Positions 33,963-42,077 are shown, counted from the stretch's first letter. The stretch: 64,000 bases of DNA from an uncultured Bacteroides sp. (GCA_900766005.1 CAAFTU010000042.1:1-64000); one strand, 5' to 3'. Notes: generated by a model not told the origin, from the letters alone. Numbers and translations are program-made.

Positions 33963-34109
33963 GAGCGTCATATTGAACAAAAAACGTATATTTGCATTGT
34001 TCGACTGAGAGAAATGGTCGGACAAAACATTGAAAGCGTTTTTTGCTTTATCCGAAAGAACGAAATCGCCAATTTCACCATAGGAGGATAGAGACAATAT
34101 GACGCTCAT
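33963..34109. mobile_element. Candidate MITE-like inverted-repeat element
   Basis: Perfect 13-bp arms GAGCGTCATATTG (33963-33975) and CAATATGACGCTC (34097-34109) bound a 147-bp segment. The minus strand is open across it (about 48 codons, including SLSSYGEIGDFVLSDK), but this is short, begins and ends in the arms and looks like a by-product. A -7-like TATATTTG lies inside at 33987-33994. No clear target-site duplication was found. It sits at the left end of the accessory island. Confidence 0.5.
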
Positions 34110-34169
34110 ACTGTTTGTATATGTACATAGGTGTATAGCCAATGTCATACCCTTTTATACATACTGCAA

Positions 34170-34261
34170 CGGCGGCAATTTAGTGTTCGTAAAGCTCCGC
34201 TTTAGGTGATGGCAACCTATAGGTTTCTGAGGTGTAAACCTATAGGTTGTCTTTTTTATAA
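34170..34261. repeat. Iteron-like array, four 23-bp units (left border of the island)
   Basis: Four consecutive 23-bp units start at 34170, 34193, 34216 and 34239. The last two begin CCTATAGGTT, and the second begins AGCTCCGCTTT. All end in AA. The units match the two subtypes in the array at 37347-37522. No gene lies here. Confidence 0.7.
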
Positions 34262-34323
34262 GCTATCAGTTGTCTTTACTTCCTTATTCTACACCCTACT
34301 TTACAAGATTTACTTGTATTGTA

Positions 34324-34836
34324 TCAATAGTAGCGAGCTTCAAAATTAATCACTTCAATCTTTCCATTCGCATCAGGAAGTATGCGAAGCGATTCATCAT
34401 GATTATTGCCATTTAAAAAGATGACAAAGAAATTATGACTACGTTCTTCTACAGAAGTAAAACCTGGAATTTGCCTCACCTTATCAAAAGGATCACCTAC
34501 AGTAAGCGTAATCCCATGATATTCCAATACATATTTATTACTAGTTATAATAAAACACAACACTCCTGGAAAAAGTTCTCTAGGATCATCGGTCATTCTC
34601 AATGTGAATCCGTCCTTATAATAGAATTCATAGTTATTGCCAAAATCATTTGCCGGGAAACAATTTATCCGATAAGGTTCACCAAAGGCCTTTTTTATCT
34701 GATCTACCGTATAAATATATCCAAATTTTATACCTCGAACAGAGCAATAATCTTTACTATTTTCCGTTTTAACCTGAGAAAAAATTTGATGTATATTCAT
34801 CGAAATGAATAATAAAAGAAATAATATTCGTTTCAT
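34324..34836 (-). CDS. Small secreted protein next to the M23 gene
   Basis: 170 aa with a signal peptide (residues 1-20, ending IFSQ). The part GIKFGYIYTVDQIKKAFGEPYRI resembles the start of BamE/SmpA-like or BLIP-like repeats (a turn followed by a helix ending GxP), and the sequence ends in beta strands. No family was assigned. It lies 23 bp downstream of the M23 peptidase gene on the same strand. A periplasmic immunity or accessory protein for that peptidase would fit, but this is a hypothesis from position and export only. A+T content is high compared with the core genes. Confidence 0.55.
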   Translation of the reverse strand: MKRILFLLLFISMNIHQIFSQVKTENSKDYCSVRGIKFGYIYTVDQIKKAFGEPYRINCFPANDFGNNYEFYYKDGFTLRMTDDPRELFPGVLCFIITSNKYVLEYHGITLTVGDPFDKVRQIPGFTSVEERSHNFFVIFLNGNNHDESLRILPDANGKIEVINFEARYY

Positions 34837-34859
34837 AAGCCAAAATTTATAATTATTTT

Positions 34860-35879
34860 TTAATTCTTATCACAAGGTGTAATAATTACGCAACTTTCCT
34901 CATCAACTCGCCCATTTAAATAATTTTCAGGATTAATCCATTTATCTGTTGAATTTTTTATTCCCAAATGCAAATGTGGGCGTTTCTCATCAGCATTTCC
35001 AGTAACTCCGGTAAAACCTATTAGTTCTCCTAAGCTAACGTGATCTCCGACCTTTAAAGGTTGCCCGTTTCGAACAGCTACAGGCTGATCTGCGTTTAAA
35101 TGCCAATAACAGACTTTTATGTATTCACCTTTTACATACGATAAAATTGTTATACGATTTCCTGCTCCATCTGTATCCCCTTTATACCCTTCAGGATAGT
35201 TTCCACGTGAAGTTCTATTAGGCTGCGTTGTAACATAGGGCTCCACTATTCTTCCTTCATACATTGAGTACACAGGTGTGCCCGGAGGTGCAATTAAATC
35301 TATCCCTCTGTGCATTCTTTGTTTCCCATATTCATCTTTGCGAGTCAAGCCAAATCGGGCTCCTTTTTTGTTACTTAAATTTGGTGGCATTATCCCCATT
35401 GCGCATAATGGATTAGATTTTCCAGTCGATAAATTATAACACGGAATATATGTCATAGAATGCTCATCATATCCACCTGTGTCAATACCCACATCGGGAT
35501 CTTTGGTTCCTGCAATACCGGATCCTCCCCAACTACTGCCATTTCCACCACCATACATTGATTCATAAAATGTATAGGAATACTGAAACATGATATCTAA
35601 TGAATAGTAACGCCTAACAGTATTACCTATGTTAAGCAAACGCATTTTTATATCTTCCTCAGCATCTCGTTTGTATATAGTGTTATAAAAATCTAAATAA
35701 AGAATCATTGTATAAGGAAGGCTTGTATCTATTCTATCGACATTAATGCGAATGCCGCCCCATCCAGGATAACGATACTCATCTTCTATAATTTTTTTCA
35801 ATGTATTTTTTGATAGAGTAACAATAACAGGTTGGCCATTAGGGTCAACAAAACCTGAGCTCGATATTTGATAATGCAA
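34860..35879 (-). CDS. M23-family (LytM) peptidase, probably the 3' part of a broken gene
   Basis: 339 codons from a TTG; the same frame is open to 35915, where a TAA stands at 35918-35916. Residues 1-125 form an unknown domain; a Gly/Ser linker (YGGGNGSSWGGSG) follows; residues about 185-320 are an M23 endopeptidase with zinc ligands in QRMHRGIDL and HLHLG and with PPGTPVYSMYEGRIV. M23 enzymes cut peptide cross-links in peptidoglycan. No ATG or signal peptide begins this frame. The same frame continues beyond the TAA, and a lipoprotein signal lies further upstream in another frame, so the gene looks interrupted. Confidence 0.7.
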   Translation of the reverse strand: MHYQISSSGFVDPNGQPVIVTLSKNTLKKIIEDEYRYPGWGGIRINVDRIDTSLPYTMILYLDFYNTIYKRDAEEDIKMRLLNIGNTVRRYYSLDIMFQYSYTFYESMYGGGNGSSWGGSGIAGTKDPDVGIDTGGYDEHSMTYIPCYNLSTGKSNPLCAMGIMPPNLSNKKGARFGLTRKDEYGKQRMHRGIDLIAPPGTPVYSMYEGRIVEPYVTTQPNRTSRGNYPEGYKGDTDGAGNRITILSYVKGEYIKVCYWHLNADQPVAVRNGQPLKVGDHVSLGELIGFTGVTGNADEKRPHLHLGIKNSTDKWINPENYLNGRVDEESCVIITPCDKN

Positions 35880-35915
35880 TGTAATATTACCACCGACAAC
35901 TTTTGGATTTGAAGA

Positions 35916-36119
35916 TTAACGTGTATTGATGTTCTCTTTCTTTTCCCGTTCCAAACGTATTGCTTCATTAGATAAATCTGAAATAACATTGAGACCTATA
36001 TCTTCTAATTCGCGAAACATCCATGAATATAAATATTGTCTTGATTGAGGTATAACATTATTTATGACTTCTTTATTCAATATAATGGGGTGCCTAAATC
36101 CCCATTTATACTTTGTTCC
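35916..36119 (-). pseudogene. Middle piece of the broken lipoprotein-M23 gene
   Basis: An open stretch in the same frame as the M23 peptidase, ending in TAA at 35916. It reads KYKWGFRHPIILNKEVINN, then SRQYLYSWMFRELEDIGLNV and a charged tail ending NTR. It has no good start codon. Dropping one base near 36111 joins it smoothly to the upstream lipoprotein frame (VRNK to YKWG), and reading the TAA as a sense codon (CAA would need one change) joins it to the M23 frame. It is best seen as the middle of one gene hit by a frameshift and a nonsense change. Confidence 0.55.
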
Positions 36120-36465
36120 TCACCTGACTTTTTTCATCTACAGGATAAATAATAGCACCTTCTACAAGTCCCTCTTTATCACATATAGGAATCCAAAAAT
36201 GAAGACCATAATCTTGCGTATTAGAAATTTTCATGTATTCATATAGGGCAGTTTTGTCTTTTAAAAGATTTCGAAAACGTTCTAGACATCCTGCCTGTTT
36301 TAACATTTTATTTTGAAAAAACACGACTTCAGCACGTTTAGTACTACACACAGAACCTTCATTCGAAGGTAAGTTAACTTCTCCCAACAGGTTTTTATCG
36401 CTTGTACAAGATAAGAAACAAATACAAAACCCTGTAATCATTAATAATGTTCTTCTCATATTCAT
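36106..36465 (-). CDS. N-terminal lipoprotein part of the broken M23 gene
   Basis: 119 aa. The signal peptide ends in CFLSCTSDKN, a lipobox followed by a polar linker, so it is a lipoprotein. The remainder includes YEYMKISNTQDYGLHFWIPICDK and GAIIYPVDEK, similar in layout to N-terminal domains of large Bacteroidetes lipoproteins with variable C-terminal enzyme domains (recollection, not searched). The stop at 36106 follows only four codons after the point where a one-base shift would continue into the next piece. If that shift is real, the expressed product is a truncated lipoprotein. Confidence 0.55.
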   Translation of the reverse strand: MNMRRTLLMITGFCICFLSCTSDKNLLGEVNLPSNEGSVCSTKRAEVVFFQNKMLKQAGCLERFRNLLKDKTALYEYMKISNTQDYGLHFWIPICDKEGLVEGAIIYPVDEKSQVRNKV

Positions 36466-36593
36466 AAGCTATAGATTTAAATTTTCCCTAAAATAGATGA
36501 AATAAATTACAATAAAAAATAAATAGCTATATTATTATTATAAATTAACACATAATTAATGTGTATAGTTTTAATATGTAATCCTTTTAATCG

Positions 36594-36621
36594 ATACTTC
36601 GGTAAATTTTTACCGAAGTAT
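36594..36621. terminator. Near-palindromic hairpin beside the transposase remnant
   Basis: ATACTTCGGTAAA (36594-36606) and TTTACCGAAGTAT (36609-36621) are perfect 13-bp arms with a two-base centre. It may be a terminator or an end of the insertion sequence whose remnant follows. Confidence 0.5.
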
Positions 36622-36637
36622 TAAAAATATACGAGGT

Positions 36638-36808
36638 GGACAAGGGAAAGCTATACGGATTGAGGGTATATGCAAAAGCTCTCAAAAGGTATGTTTCCTT
36701 AGCCATCTAGTATCCGATGGACAGGAGGTGCTGGATTATTACAGAATCAGGTTCCGGTTTTTAACGAACTATTGTGTGGATGCAACAAAAGCATTGATCT
36801 ATGGATGA
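36638..36808 (+). pseudogene. IS4-type transposase remnant
   Basis: 57 codons end in TGA at 36806-36808. The frame includes QEVLDYYRIRFRFLTNYC, which matches the DDE-transposase YREK-like segment (DYYrxRFqIE) of IS4-group elements, and FLSHLVSDG before it matches the preceding strand (LFSTDxSLDG). No start, N-terminal or C-terminal portions remain. This is the internal trace of a deleted insertion sequence. Confidence 0.55.
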
Positions 36809-36925
36809 TTTTAAATAAAAATACATTTGTCAAGATATTCCGATCAGATACCCTATTTCCCCAAAAATAATTGTTATTAATAGAGGAATGATTACCTTTG
36901 TCTTAAACTTACATTCAACTAATTT

Positions 36926-37374
36926 ATGGAATATATCAACGAATTTCACAAAGAATGGATAGAACGTACTCGTCAGTCAATAGCCTCTTGGAGCAAGCAG
37001 CCTGCATCGTTAGAAGAAAAAAGGAAACAACAGGAACGCTTGAACCAACAGAAAGTTATAAGAGAAGGCAAACAGAAGAACTGATAAGTTTTGCCAATTC
37101 TAAGGACTTATGGATTTCACTTTCTAATTTAAATATAGAGTTCCTTAGTAAGGGTGGAGAAAACGAAGTTTATACAGGAGATAAAGATAATATAGTTGTT
37201 AAACTGAATAACTTTGAGTACGCAGGGGATGATTTAGAGAATTTCTTCATCCGCATTGCAGCACACAACAAATTTTTTGGTAACGTACCCTATGAGATGA
37301 TAGGTTTCGCTTATAATAGTCGGCATGAATTCTGTGCAGTTCTTGTGCATAGGTTTAGCCCACGAAAAGCATAG
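36926..37374 (+). pseudogene. Polyvalent protein kinase domain fragment, frameshifted and truncated
   Basis: Reading starts at the ATG at 36926 (MEYINEFHKEWIERTRQSIA, a basic helical start) and stops at TGA at 37082-37084. The following sequence continues in another frame: ELISFANSKDLWISL, FLSKGGENEVYTGDKDNIVVKL, then FFIRIAAHNKFFGNVPYEMIGF. The second part is a kinase-like N-lobe of the polyvalent protein kinase family of mobile elements. A single-base shift near 37080 joins the two. The C-lobe is missing; the frame ends at the iteron-like array. Clearly decayed. Confidence 0.65.
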
Positions 37375-37522
37375 GTTTATGGGTCGTAAACCTATAGGTT
37401 TGTAGATGAAAACCTATAGGTTTCTGACCCCTAAAGTGCCGCTTTTTTAATCCTAAAGTGCCACTTTACAGTCCTTAAAGTGCCGTTTTTCTCAAATTAA
37501 AGTTGCACTATGTGTATTGTAC
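37347..37522. repeat. Iteron-like array, eight 22-bp units (right border of the island)
   Basis: Eight contiguous 22-bp units start at 37347, 37369, 37391, 37413, 37435, 37457, 37479 and 37501. Units 1-4 share ATAGGTTT (units 3-4 begin CCTATAGGTTT), units 5-7 share AGTGCC(G/A)(C/T)TTT, and nearly all end in AA. The period is two helical turns. The palindrome AAACCTATAGGTTT occurs twice (37388-37401, 37410-37423). Confidence 0.8.
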
Positions 37523-37945
37523 CGGATTTTGGTTGACAGCTTCCACTGTTATTCCTAAGTTAGTTTACGCATCATCTCTTTAAGCCTGTTTAAGTTGACA
37601 TTACGTTTCTCTATTACTGTAAAAGTGATCATGTGCTGCTCTGCTTAATACTATTTGGTGCTTTTTTTATAAGTCTATTCTATCCTTCACTATTCAAAAC
37701 AAAAGATAGTATCTTTCACCTTTCATGATAGATGGCAGACATACAGTGTTTTATGATGAACCTTTCATGGTTTACTATATGAATCCTATTCCAGCATGCA
37801 GGTCTGCCTACAGGGTGAAACATCCCGATTAACCTTTGATTCTTGCCTTGTTGGGTGCTGCATCGGAGACCGGATCGAAAATGGGGTTTGAAATAATTTT
37901 GAAAACTTTTGCAAAGTGCATTTCCCCCGAACAAATTCTTTTTTG
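37523..37945. other. Intergenic region with no gene
   Basis: Follows the iteron-like array. No credible reading frame on either strand, no repeat and no transposase or replication-gene trace was seen. It ends at the promoter of the PurF-like gene. Confidence 0.4.
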
Positions 37946-37953
37946 TACTTTTG
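37946..37953 (+). promoter_or_regulatory. -7 element of the PurF-like gene
   Basis: TACTTTTG, 43 bp before the ATG at 37997. No TTTG at the usual distance upstream. Confidence 0.6.
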
Positions 37954-37996
37954 CATATCTTTTGTAAACAACATCATCAATAAAGAGAACAACGAT

Positions 37997-39406
37997 ATGG
38001 GAGGTTTTTTCGGAACAGTCTCGAAAGCGAGTTGCGTGACTGACTTATTCTACGGAACTGATTACAACTCACATCTGGGTACCAAGCGGGGTGGACTCGC
38101 TACATTTAGTAAGGAGAAAGGCTTTATACGCTCTATCCATAATTTGGAAAGCGCTTATTTCCGATCTAAATTTGAAGGGGAACTGGATAAGTTTGAAGGA
38201 AATGCAGGTATCGGAATCATCAGCGATACAGATGCGCAACCTATTATCATCAACTCTCACCTCGGGCGCTTTGCCATCGTTACTGTAGCCAAAGTGGCTA
38301 ACATCCAAGAACTGGAGAAGTCTCTCCTCGACCGCAACATGCACTTCGCAGAACTGAGTGCATCGTGTACCAATCAGACAGAACTTATTGCGTTGCTTAT
38401 CATTCAGGGTAAGAATTTTGTGGAAGGCATCGAGAATGTCTACAAAAATATCAAGGGGTCTTGCTCTATGCTCATTTTGTGTGAGGATGGCAGTGTGATT
38501 GCTGCGCGTGATTCTTGGGGACGTACTCCGGTGGTAATCGGTAAAAAGGACGGGGCGTATGCCGCTACCAGTGAATCATCGAGCTTCCCTAACCTGGGTT
38601 ATGAGGTGGACTGCTATCTGGGTCCGGGTGAGATTGTACGCTTGCGTGAAGACGGTATCGAACAGCTGCGTAAGCCCAATGAAGGAATGCAGGTTTGTTC
38701 TTTCCTTTGGGTGTATTATGGTTTCCCCACTTCCTGCTATGAAGGGGTGAATGTGGAAGAAATGCGCTTCAATTGCGGGCTGAAGATGGGTAAGATGGAT
38801 GAGTCGGAAGTGGACTGCGTATGCGGTATTCCTGATTCGGGTGTGGGTATGGCTTTGGGTTATGCCGAAGGTAAAGGAGTGCCTTATCACCGTGCCATTT
38901 CAAAATATACGCCTACCTGGCCACGGAGTTTCACGCCGAGCAATCAGGACATGCGTTCGTTGGTGGCCAAGATGAAGCTGATTCCCAACCGGGCCATGCT
39001 GCAGGGCAAACGTTTGCTGTTCTGTGACGACTCTATTGTGCGCGGCACCCAGCTTAAAGACAATGTGAAAGTGCTCTATGATTACGGAGCAAAGGAAGTT
39101 CACATGCGTATTGCTTGTCCGCCGCTGATTTATGCCTGCCCGTTTGTAGGTTTCTCTGCTTCCAAAAATGCACTTGAACTCATTACTCGTCGCATTATCA
39201 AGGAACTGGAAGGAGATGAAAACAAGAATCTGGAGAAATATGCCACTACCGGTTCGCCCGAATATGAAAAAATGGTGAGTATCATTGCCGAACGCTTCGG
39301 TTTGGATTCACTGAAATTTAATACAGTGGAAACATTGATTGAGGCTATCGGTCTGCCAAAATGTAAGGTTTGTACCCACTGTTTCGATGGTAGCAGTCAT
39401 TTTTAA
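37997..39406 (+). CDS. PurF-like amidophosphoribosyltransferase family protein without N-terminal Cys
   Basis: 469 aa from the ATG at 37997. The N-terminal domain is glutamine amidotransferase class II and the C-terminal domain is a phosphoribosyltransferase with PRPP loop RLLFCDDSIVRGTQ. Four Cys matching the [4Fe-4S] cluster of B. subtilis PurF are placed in QVCSFLWVYY, YACPFVG and CKVCTHC near the end. PurF makes phosphoribosylamine from PRPP and glutamine. Here the start is MGGFFG where active enzymes have MCGI, so the nucleophile Cys is Gly; a Cys at residue 13 is not equivalent. Either the enzyme uses ammonia or the protein has another role. Confidence 0.85.
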   Translation: MGGFFGTVSKASCVTDLFYGTDYNSHLGTKRGGLATFSKEKGFIRSIHNLESAYFRSKFEGELDKFEGNAGIGIISDTDAQPIIINSHLGRFAIVTVAKVANIQELEKSLLDRNMHFAELSASCTNQTELIALLIIQGKNFVEGIENVYKNIKGSCSMLILCEDGSVIAARDSWGRTPVVIGKKDGAYAATSESSSFPNLGYEVDCYLGPGEIVRLREDGIEQLRKPNEGMQVCSFLWVYYGFPTSCYEGVNVEEMRFNCGLKMGKMDESEVDCVCGIPDSGVGMALGYAEGKGVPYHRAISKYTPTWPRSFTPSNQDMRSLVAKMKLIPNRAMLQGKRLLFCDDSIVRGTQLKDNVKVLYDYGAKEVHMRIACPPLIYACPFVGFSASKNALELITRRIIKELEGDENKNLEKYATTGSPEYEKMVSIIAERFGLDSLKFNTVETLIEAIGLPKCKVCTHCFDGSSHF

Positions 39407-39451
39407 TTGAAAAAAAAGGCTTGTAATCAGTCAAACTGACAAAAATAGCAT

Positions 39452-39496
39452 AAAAAAGAGCAGGGAATTACTTTGTTATTCTCTGCTCTTTTTTTA
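39452..39496 (+). terminator. Terminator of the PurF-like gene
   Basis: AAAGAGCAGGGAAT pairs with ATTCTCTGCTCTTT (one G-U), followed by a seven-T run. Located about 45 bp after the stop. Confidence 0.85.
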
Positions 39497-39569
39497 TCTT
39501 TACGGCACTATACGGAAAGAATAGTGAAGATGATTCTTCAATTAATAAGTAATTTTGAAATTGAGTAAT

Positions 39570-40793
39570 ATGACTTTAGTTGACAGATTTTTGAAGTATG
39601 TAAGCTTCGATACGCAGTCTGATGAAACCACAGGGACTACTCCCAGCACGCCGAAGCAGATGGTGTTTGCGCGCTATCTGAAATCGGAATTGGAAGCATT
39701 GGGCTTGGAAGAAATCAGTTTGGATGAACACGGGTATCTTTTTGCTACCCTTCCAGCAAATATAGACAGAGAAGTACCGACTATCGGTTTTATCTCTCAC
39801 ATGGATACCAGTCCCGACATGACTGGCAAGGACGTGAATCCGCGTATTGTGTCGCAATATGACGGTTCGGATATTGTGCTTTGTGCCGAAGATCAGATTG
39901 TATTGTCTCCGAAGCAGTTTCCGGAATTGCTCGATCATCAGGGGGAAGACTTGATTGTAACGGATGGCAAGACACTGCTTGGTGCTGACGACAAGGCCGG
40001 TATTGCCGAGATTGTATCAGCCATTGCTTATCTGAAAGATCATCCTGAAATCGAGCATGGTAAGATCCGCATCGGATTCAATCCCGATGAAGAAATCGGT
40101 GAAGGCGCTCATAAATTTGATGTGAAGCTGTTTGGCTGTGACTGGGCTTATACAATGGATGGCGGTGAGCGGGGCGAGCTGGAGTTTGAAAACTTCAATG
40201 CTGCTTCAGCCAAGATTACTTTCAAGGGCCGCAATGTGCATCCGGGCTATGCCAAGAACAAGATGATCAATTCCATTTTCCTGGCACATCAGTTTGCCGG
40301 GCTGTTGCCGGCTGACGAGCGTCCGGAACATACTGCCGGGTATGAAGGATTCTATCACCTGATGAATGTGCAGGGTTCTGTAGAAGAAAGCACGCTTACT
40401 TATATCATCCGTGACCATAGCCGTGAGAAGTTTGAAATGAGAAAGGCTAAAATCGAACGTCTGGTGGCTTGGGTGAACCAAGAGTATGGTGCTGGTACTG
40501 CAACGTTTGAATTGCATGACCAGTATTATAACATGCGCGAGAAGATTGAGCCGATGATGCACATTATTGATACGGCTTTCGAAGCGATGGAAGCTGTGGG
40601 CGTGAAGCCGAATGTAAGACCTATCCGTGGGGGTACAGACGGTGCACAGCTGTCGTTCAAGGGGTTGCCTTGTCCGAATATCTTTGCCGGTGGACTGAAC
40701 TTCCACGGCCGCTATGAGTTCTTGCCGATTCCGAACTTGGAAAAGGCTATGCAAGTGGTGGTGAAGATAGCCGAACTGGTGGCTCGCCCGTAA
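39570..40793 (+). CDS. pepT: Peptidase T
   Basis: 407 aa from the ATG at 39570; an upstream TTG would add five residues. A dizinc tripeptidase (M20B) releasing the N-terminal residue of tripeptides in the cytoplasm. Zinc ligands and catalytic residues are in FISHMDTSPDM (His, Asp), LLGADDKAG (bridging Asp), FNPDEEIGEG (catalytic Glu pair), YTMDGGERG (Asp) and FAGGLNFHGRYEF (His). Length matches the family. gcvT starts 39 bp downstream on the same strand and is probably co-transcribed. Confidence 0.97.
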   Translation: MTLVDRFLKYVSFDTQSDETTGTTPSTPKQMVFARYLKSELEALGLEEISLDEHGYLFATLPANIDREVPTIGFISHMDTSPDMTGKDVNPRIVSQYDGSDIVLCAEDQIVLSPKQFPELLDHQGEDLIVTDGKTLLGADDKAGIAEIVSAIAYLKDHPEIEHGKIRIGFNPDEEIGEGAHKFDVKLFGCDWAYTMDGGERGELEFENFNAASAKITFKGRNVHPGYAKNKMINSIFLAHQFAGLLPADERPEHTAGYEGFYHLMNVQGSVEESTLTYIIRDHSREKFEMRKAKIERLVAWVNQEYGAGTATFELHDQYYNMREKIEPMMHIIDTAFEAMEAVGVKPNVRPIRGGTDGAQLSFKGLPCPNIFAGGLNFHGRYEFLPIPNLEKAMQVVVKIAELVARP

Positions 40794-40832
40794 ACTTGAA
40801 ACTGGATACTTAAAACTTAATACCGAAATAAT

Positions 40833-41918
40833 ATGAAAACCACTCCGTTTACAGAGAAACACATAGCACTGGGTGCTAAAATGCATGAATTTGCAGGTTA
40901 TAATATGCCGATTGAATATTCGGGCATCATTGACGAACATCTCACCGTCTGCGAGAATGTAGGGGTATTTGATGTGTCTCACATGGGTGAATTCTGGGTG
41001 AAAGGACCCAAAGCACTGGATTTCCTTCAGAAGGTTACGTCTAACAATGTAGCTGTCCTCACACCCGGCAAGATTCAGTATACTTGCTTCCCGAATGAAG
41101 AGGGGGGAATTGTAGATGACCTGCTGGTGTATCATTATGAACCGGAAAAGTATTTGTTGGTGGTGAATGCCGCAAATATCGAAAAGGACTGGAACTGGTG
41201 TGTAGCTCATAATGCGGATGGTGCGGTGCTTGAGAATGCGTCAGACCGCATGGCACAGTTGGCCGTGCAGGGTCCGAAAGCGATTTTGGCTTTGCAGAAG
41301 CTTACGGACATTGATTTGGCTTCGATTCCTTATTACACGTTCAAAGTGGGTCAGATGGCTGGTGTAGATCAGGTGATTATCTCGAATACGGGTTATACCG
41401 GTGCAGGTGGCTTTGAAATTTACTTCTATCCGGAGTATGCTGACCAGATATGGAAGGCTGTGTTTGAGGCCGGAGAGGAGTTTGGCATTAAACCTGTGGG
41501 CTTGGGCGCTCGTGATACGCTGCGTCTGGAGATGGGATTCTGTCTGTATGGTAATGATTTGGACGACACAACTTCGCCTATCGAAGCCGGACTGGGCTGG
41601 ATTACGAAGTTTGTGGATGGTAAGGATTTTACCAACAGGGCTATGCTTGAAAAGCAGAAGGCAGAAGGGGTGTCCCGTAAGCTGGTTGGCTTTGAAATGA
41701 TCGACCGCGGAATTCCTCGTCATGGCTATTCTCTGGTCAACGCCGACGGTGAACCGATTGGAGTGGTTACATCTGGTACGATGTCGCCGATGCGTAAAAT
41801 CGGTATCGGTATGGGCTATGTGAAGACGGAATACAGTAAGGCTGGTACCGAAATCTGTATCGATATGCGTGGCCGTAAGCTGAAAGCGGTAGTGGTGAAA
41901 CCTCCATTTAGAAAATAG
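40833..41918 (+). CDS. gcvT: Glycine cleavage system T protein (aminomethyltransferase)
   Basis: 361 aa. Transfers the methylene group from aminomethyl-lipoyl H protein to tetrahydrofolate, releasing ammonia. Signatures: NMPIEYSGIIDEHLTVCENVGVFDVSHMGE near the N-terminus, QLAVQGPKA, ISNTGYTGAGGFEIY, GLGARDTLRLEMGFCLYGND and GVVTSGTMSP. The H and P proteins are not in the window. It follows pepT closely and has a terminator 24 bp after its stop. No glycine riboswitch lies upstream. Confidence 0.97.
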   Translation: MKTTPFTEKHIALGAKMHEFAGYNMPIEYSGIIDEHLTVCENVGVFDVSHMGEFWVKGPKALDFLQKVTSNNVAVLTPGKIQYTCFPNEEGGIVDDLLVYHYEPEKYLLVVNAANIEKDWNWCVAHNADGAVLENASDRMAQLAVQGPKAILALQKLTDIDLASIPYYTFKVGQMAGVDQVIISNTGYTGAGGFEIYFYPEYADQIWKAVFEAGEEFGIKPVGLGARDTLRLEMGFCLYGNDLDDTTSPIEAGLGWITKFVDGKDFTNRAMLEKQKAEGVSRKLVGFEMIDRGIPRHGYSLVNADGEPIGVVTSGTMSPMRKIGIGMGYVKTEYSKAGTEICIDMRGRKLKAVVVKPPFRK

Positions 41919-41942
41919 GTATTATTCAGATATGTATGTGGG

Positions 41943-41981
41943 GCTCCGGGCAAGTGTTTCTGCTTGTCTGGAGCTTTTTTG
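41943..41981 (+). terminator. gcvT terminator
   Basis: GCTCCGGGCAAG (41943-41954) and CTTGTCTGGAGC (41963-41974) pair with G-U matches, followed by TTTTTT. Confidence 0.85.
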
Positions 41982-42004
41982 TTGCTTAACACGCAGAATT
42001 GTTG

Positions 42005-42012
42005 TAATTTTG
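42005..42012 (+). promoter_or_regulatory. -7 element of the antiporter gene
   Basis: TAATTTTG, 65 bp before the ATG at 42078. TTTG at 41978-41981 is 23 bp upstream, slightly long; TTG at 41982-41984 is at 20 bp. Confidence 0.6.
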
Positions 42013-42077
42013 CCGCAAATGAATAGCGGATTTATCCGCGTAGTTGTTATTGTTTTGTGTGAAAATTTAATACTGAA

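Noticed and set aside
33960..34148. Minus-strand 62-codon frame as a gene
   Set aside because: Its coding part runs from one inverted-repeat arm to the other and has no known domain or start signal; it is explained by the candidate MITE.
34216..34249. Transcription factor palindrome CCTATAGG alone
   Set aside because: The two copies fall into a 23-bp array and match the 37.4 kb array, so they are better described as iteron units than as a lone operator.
37347..37522. CRISPR array
   Set aside because: Units are contiguous with no unique spacers of 30 bp or more and two subtypes alternate in blocks, so iteron-like is the better description. No cas genes are present.
37716..37992. Minus-strand frames upstream of the PurF-like gene
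   Set aside because: Two overlapping short frames without domain, running through the promoter region of the PurF-like gene; not supported.
39555..39570. TTG start for pepT
   Set aside because: ATG at 39570 gives a normal PepT N-terminus; TTG would add five residues without support.
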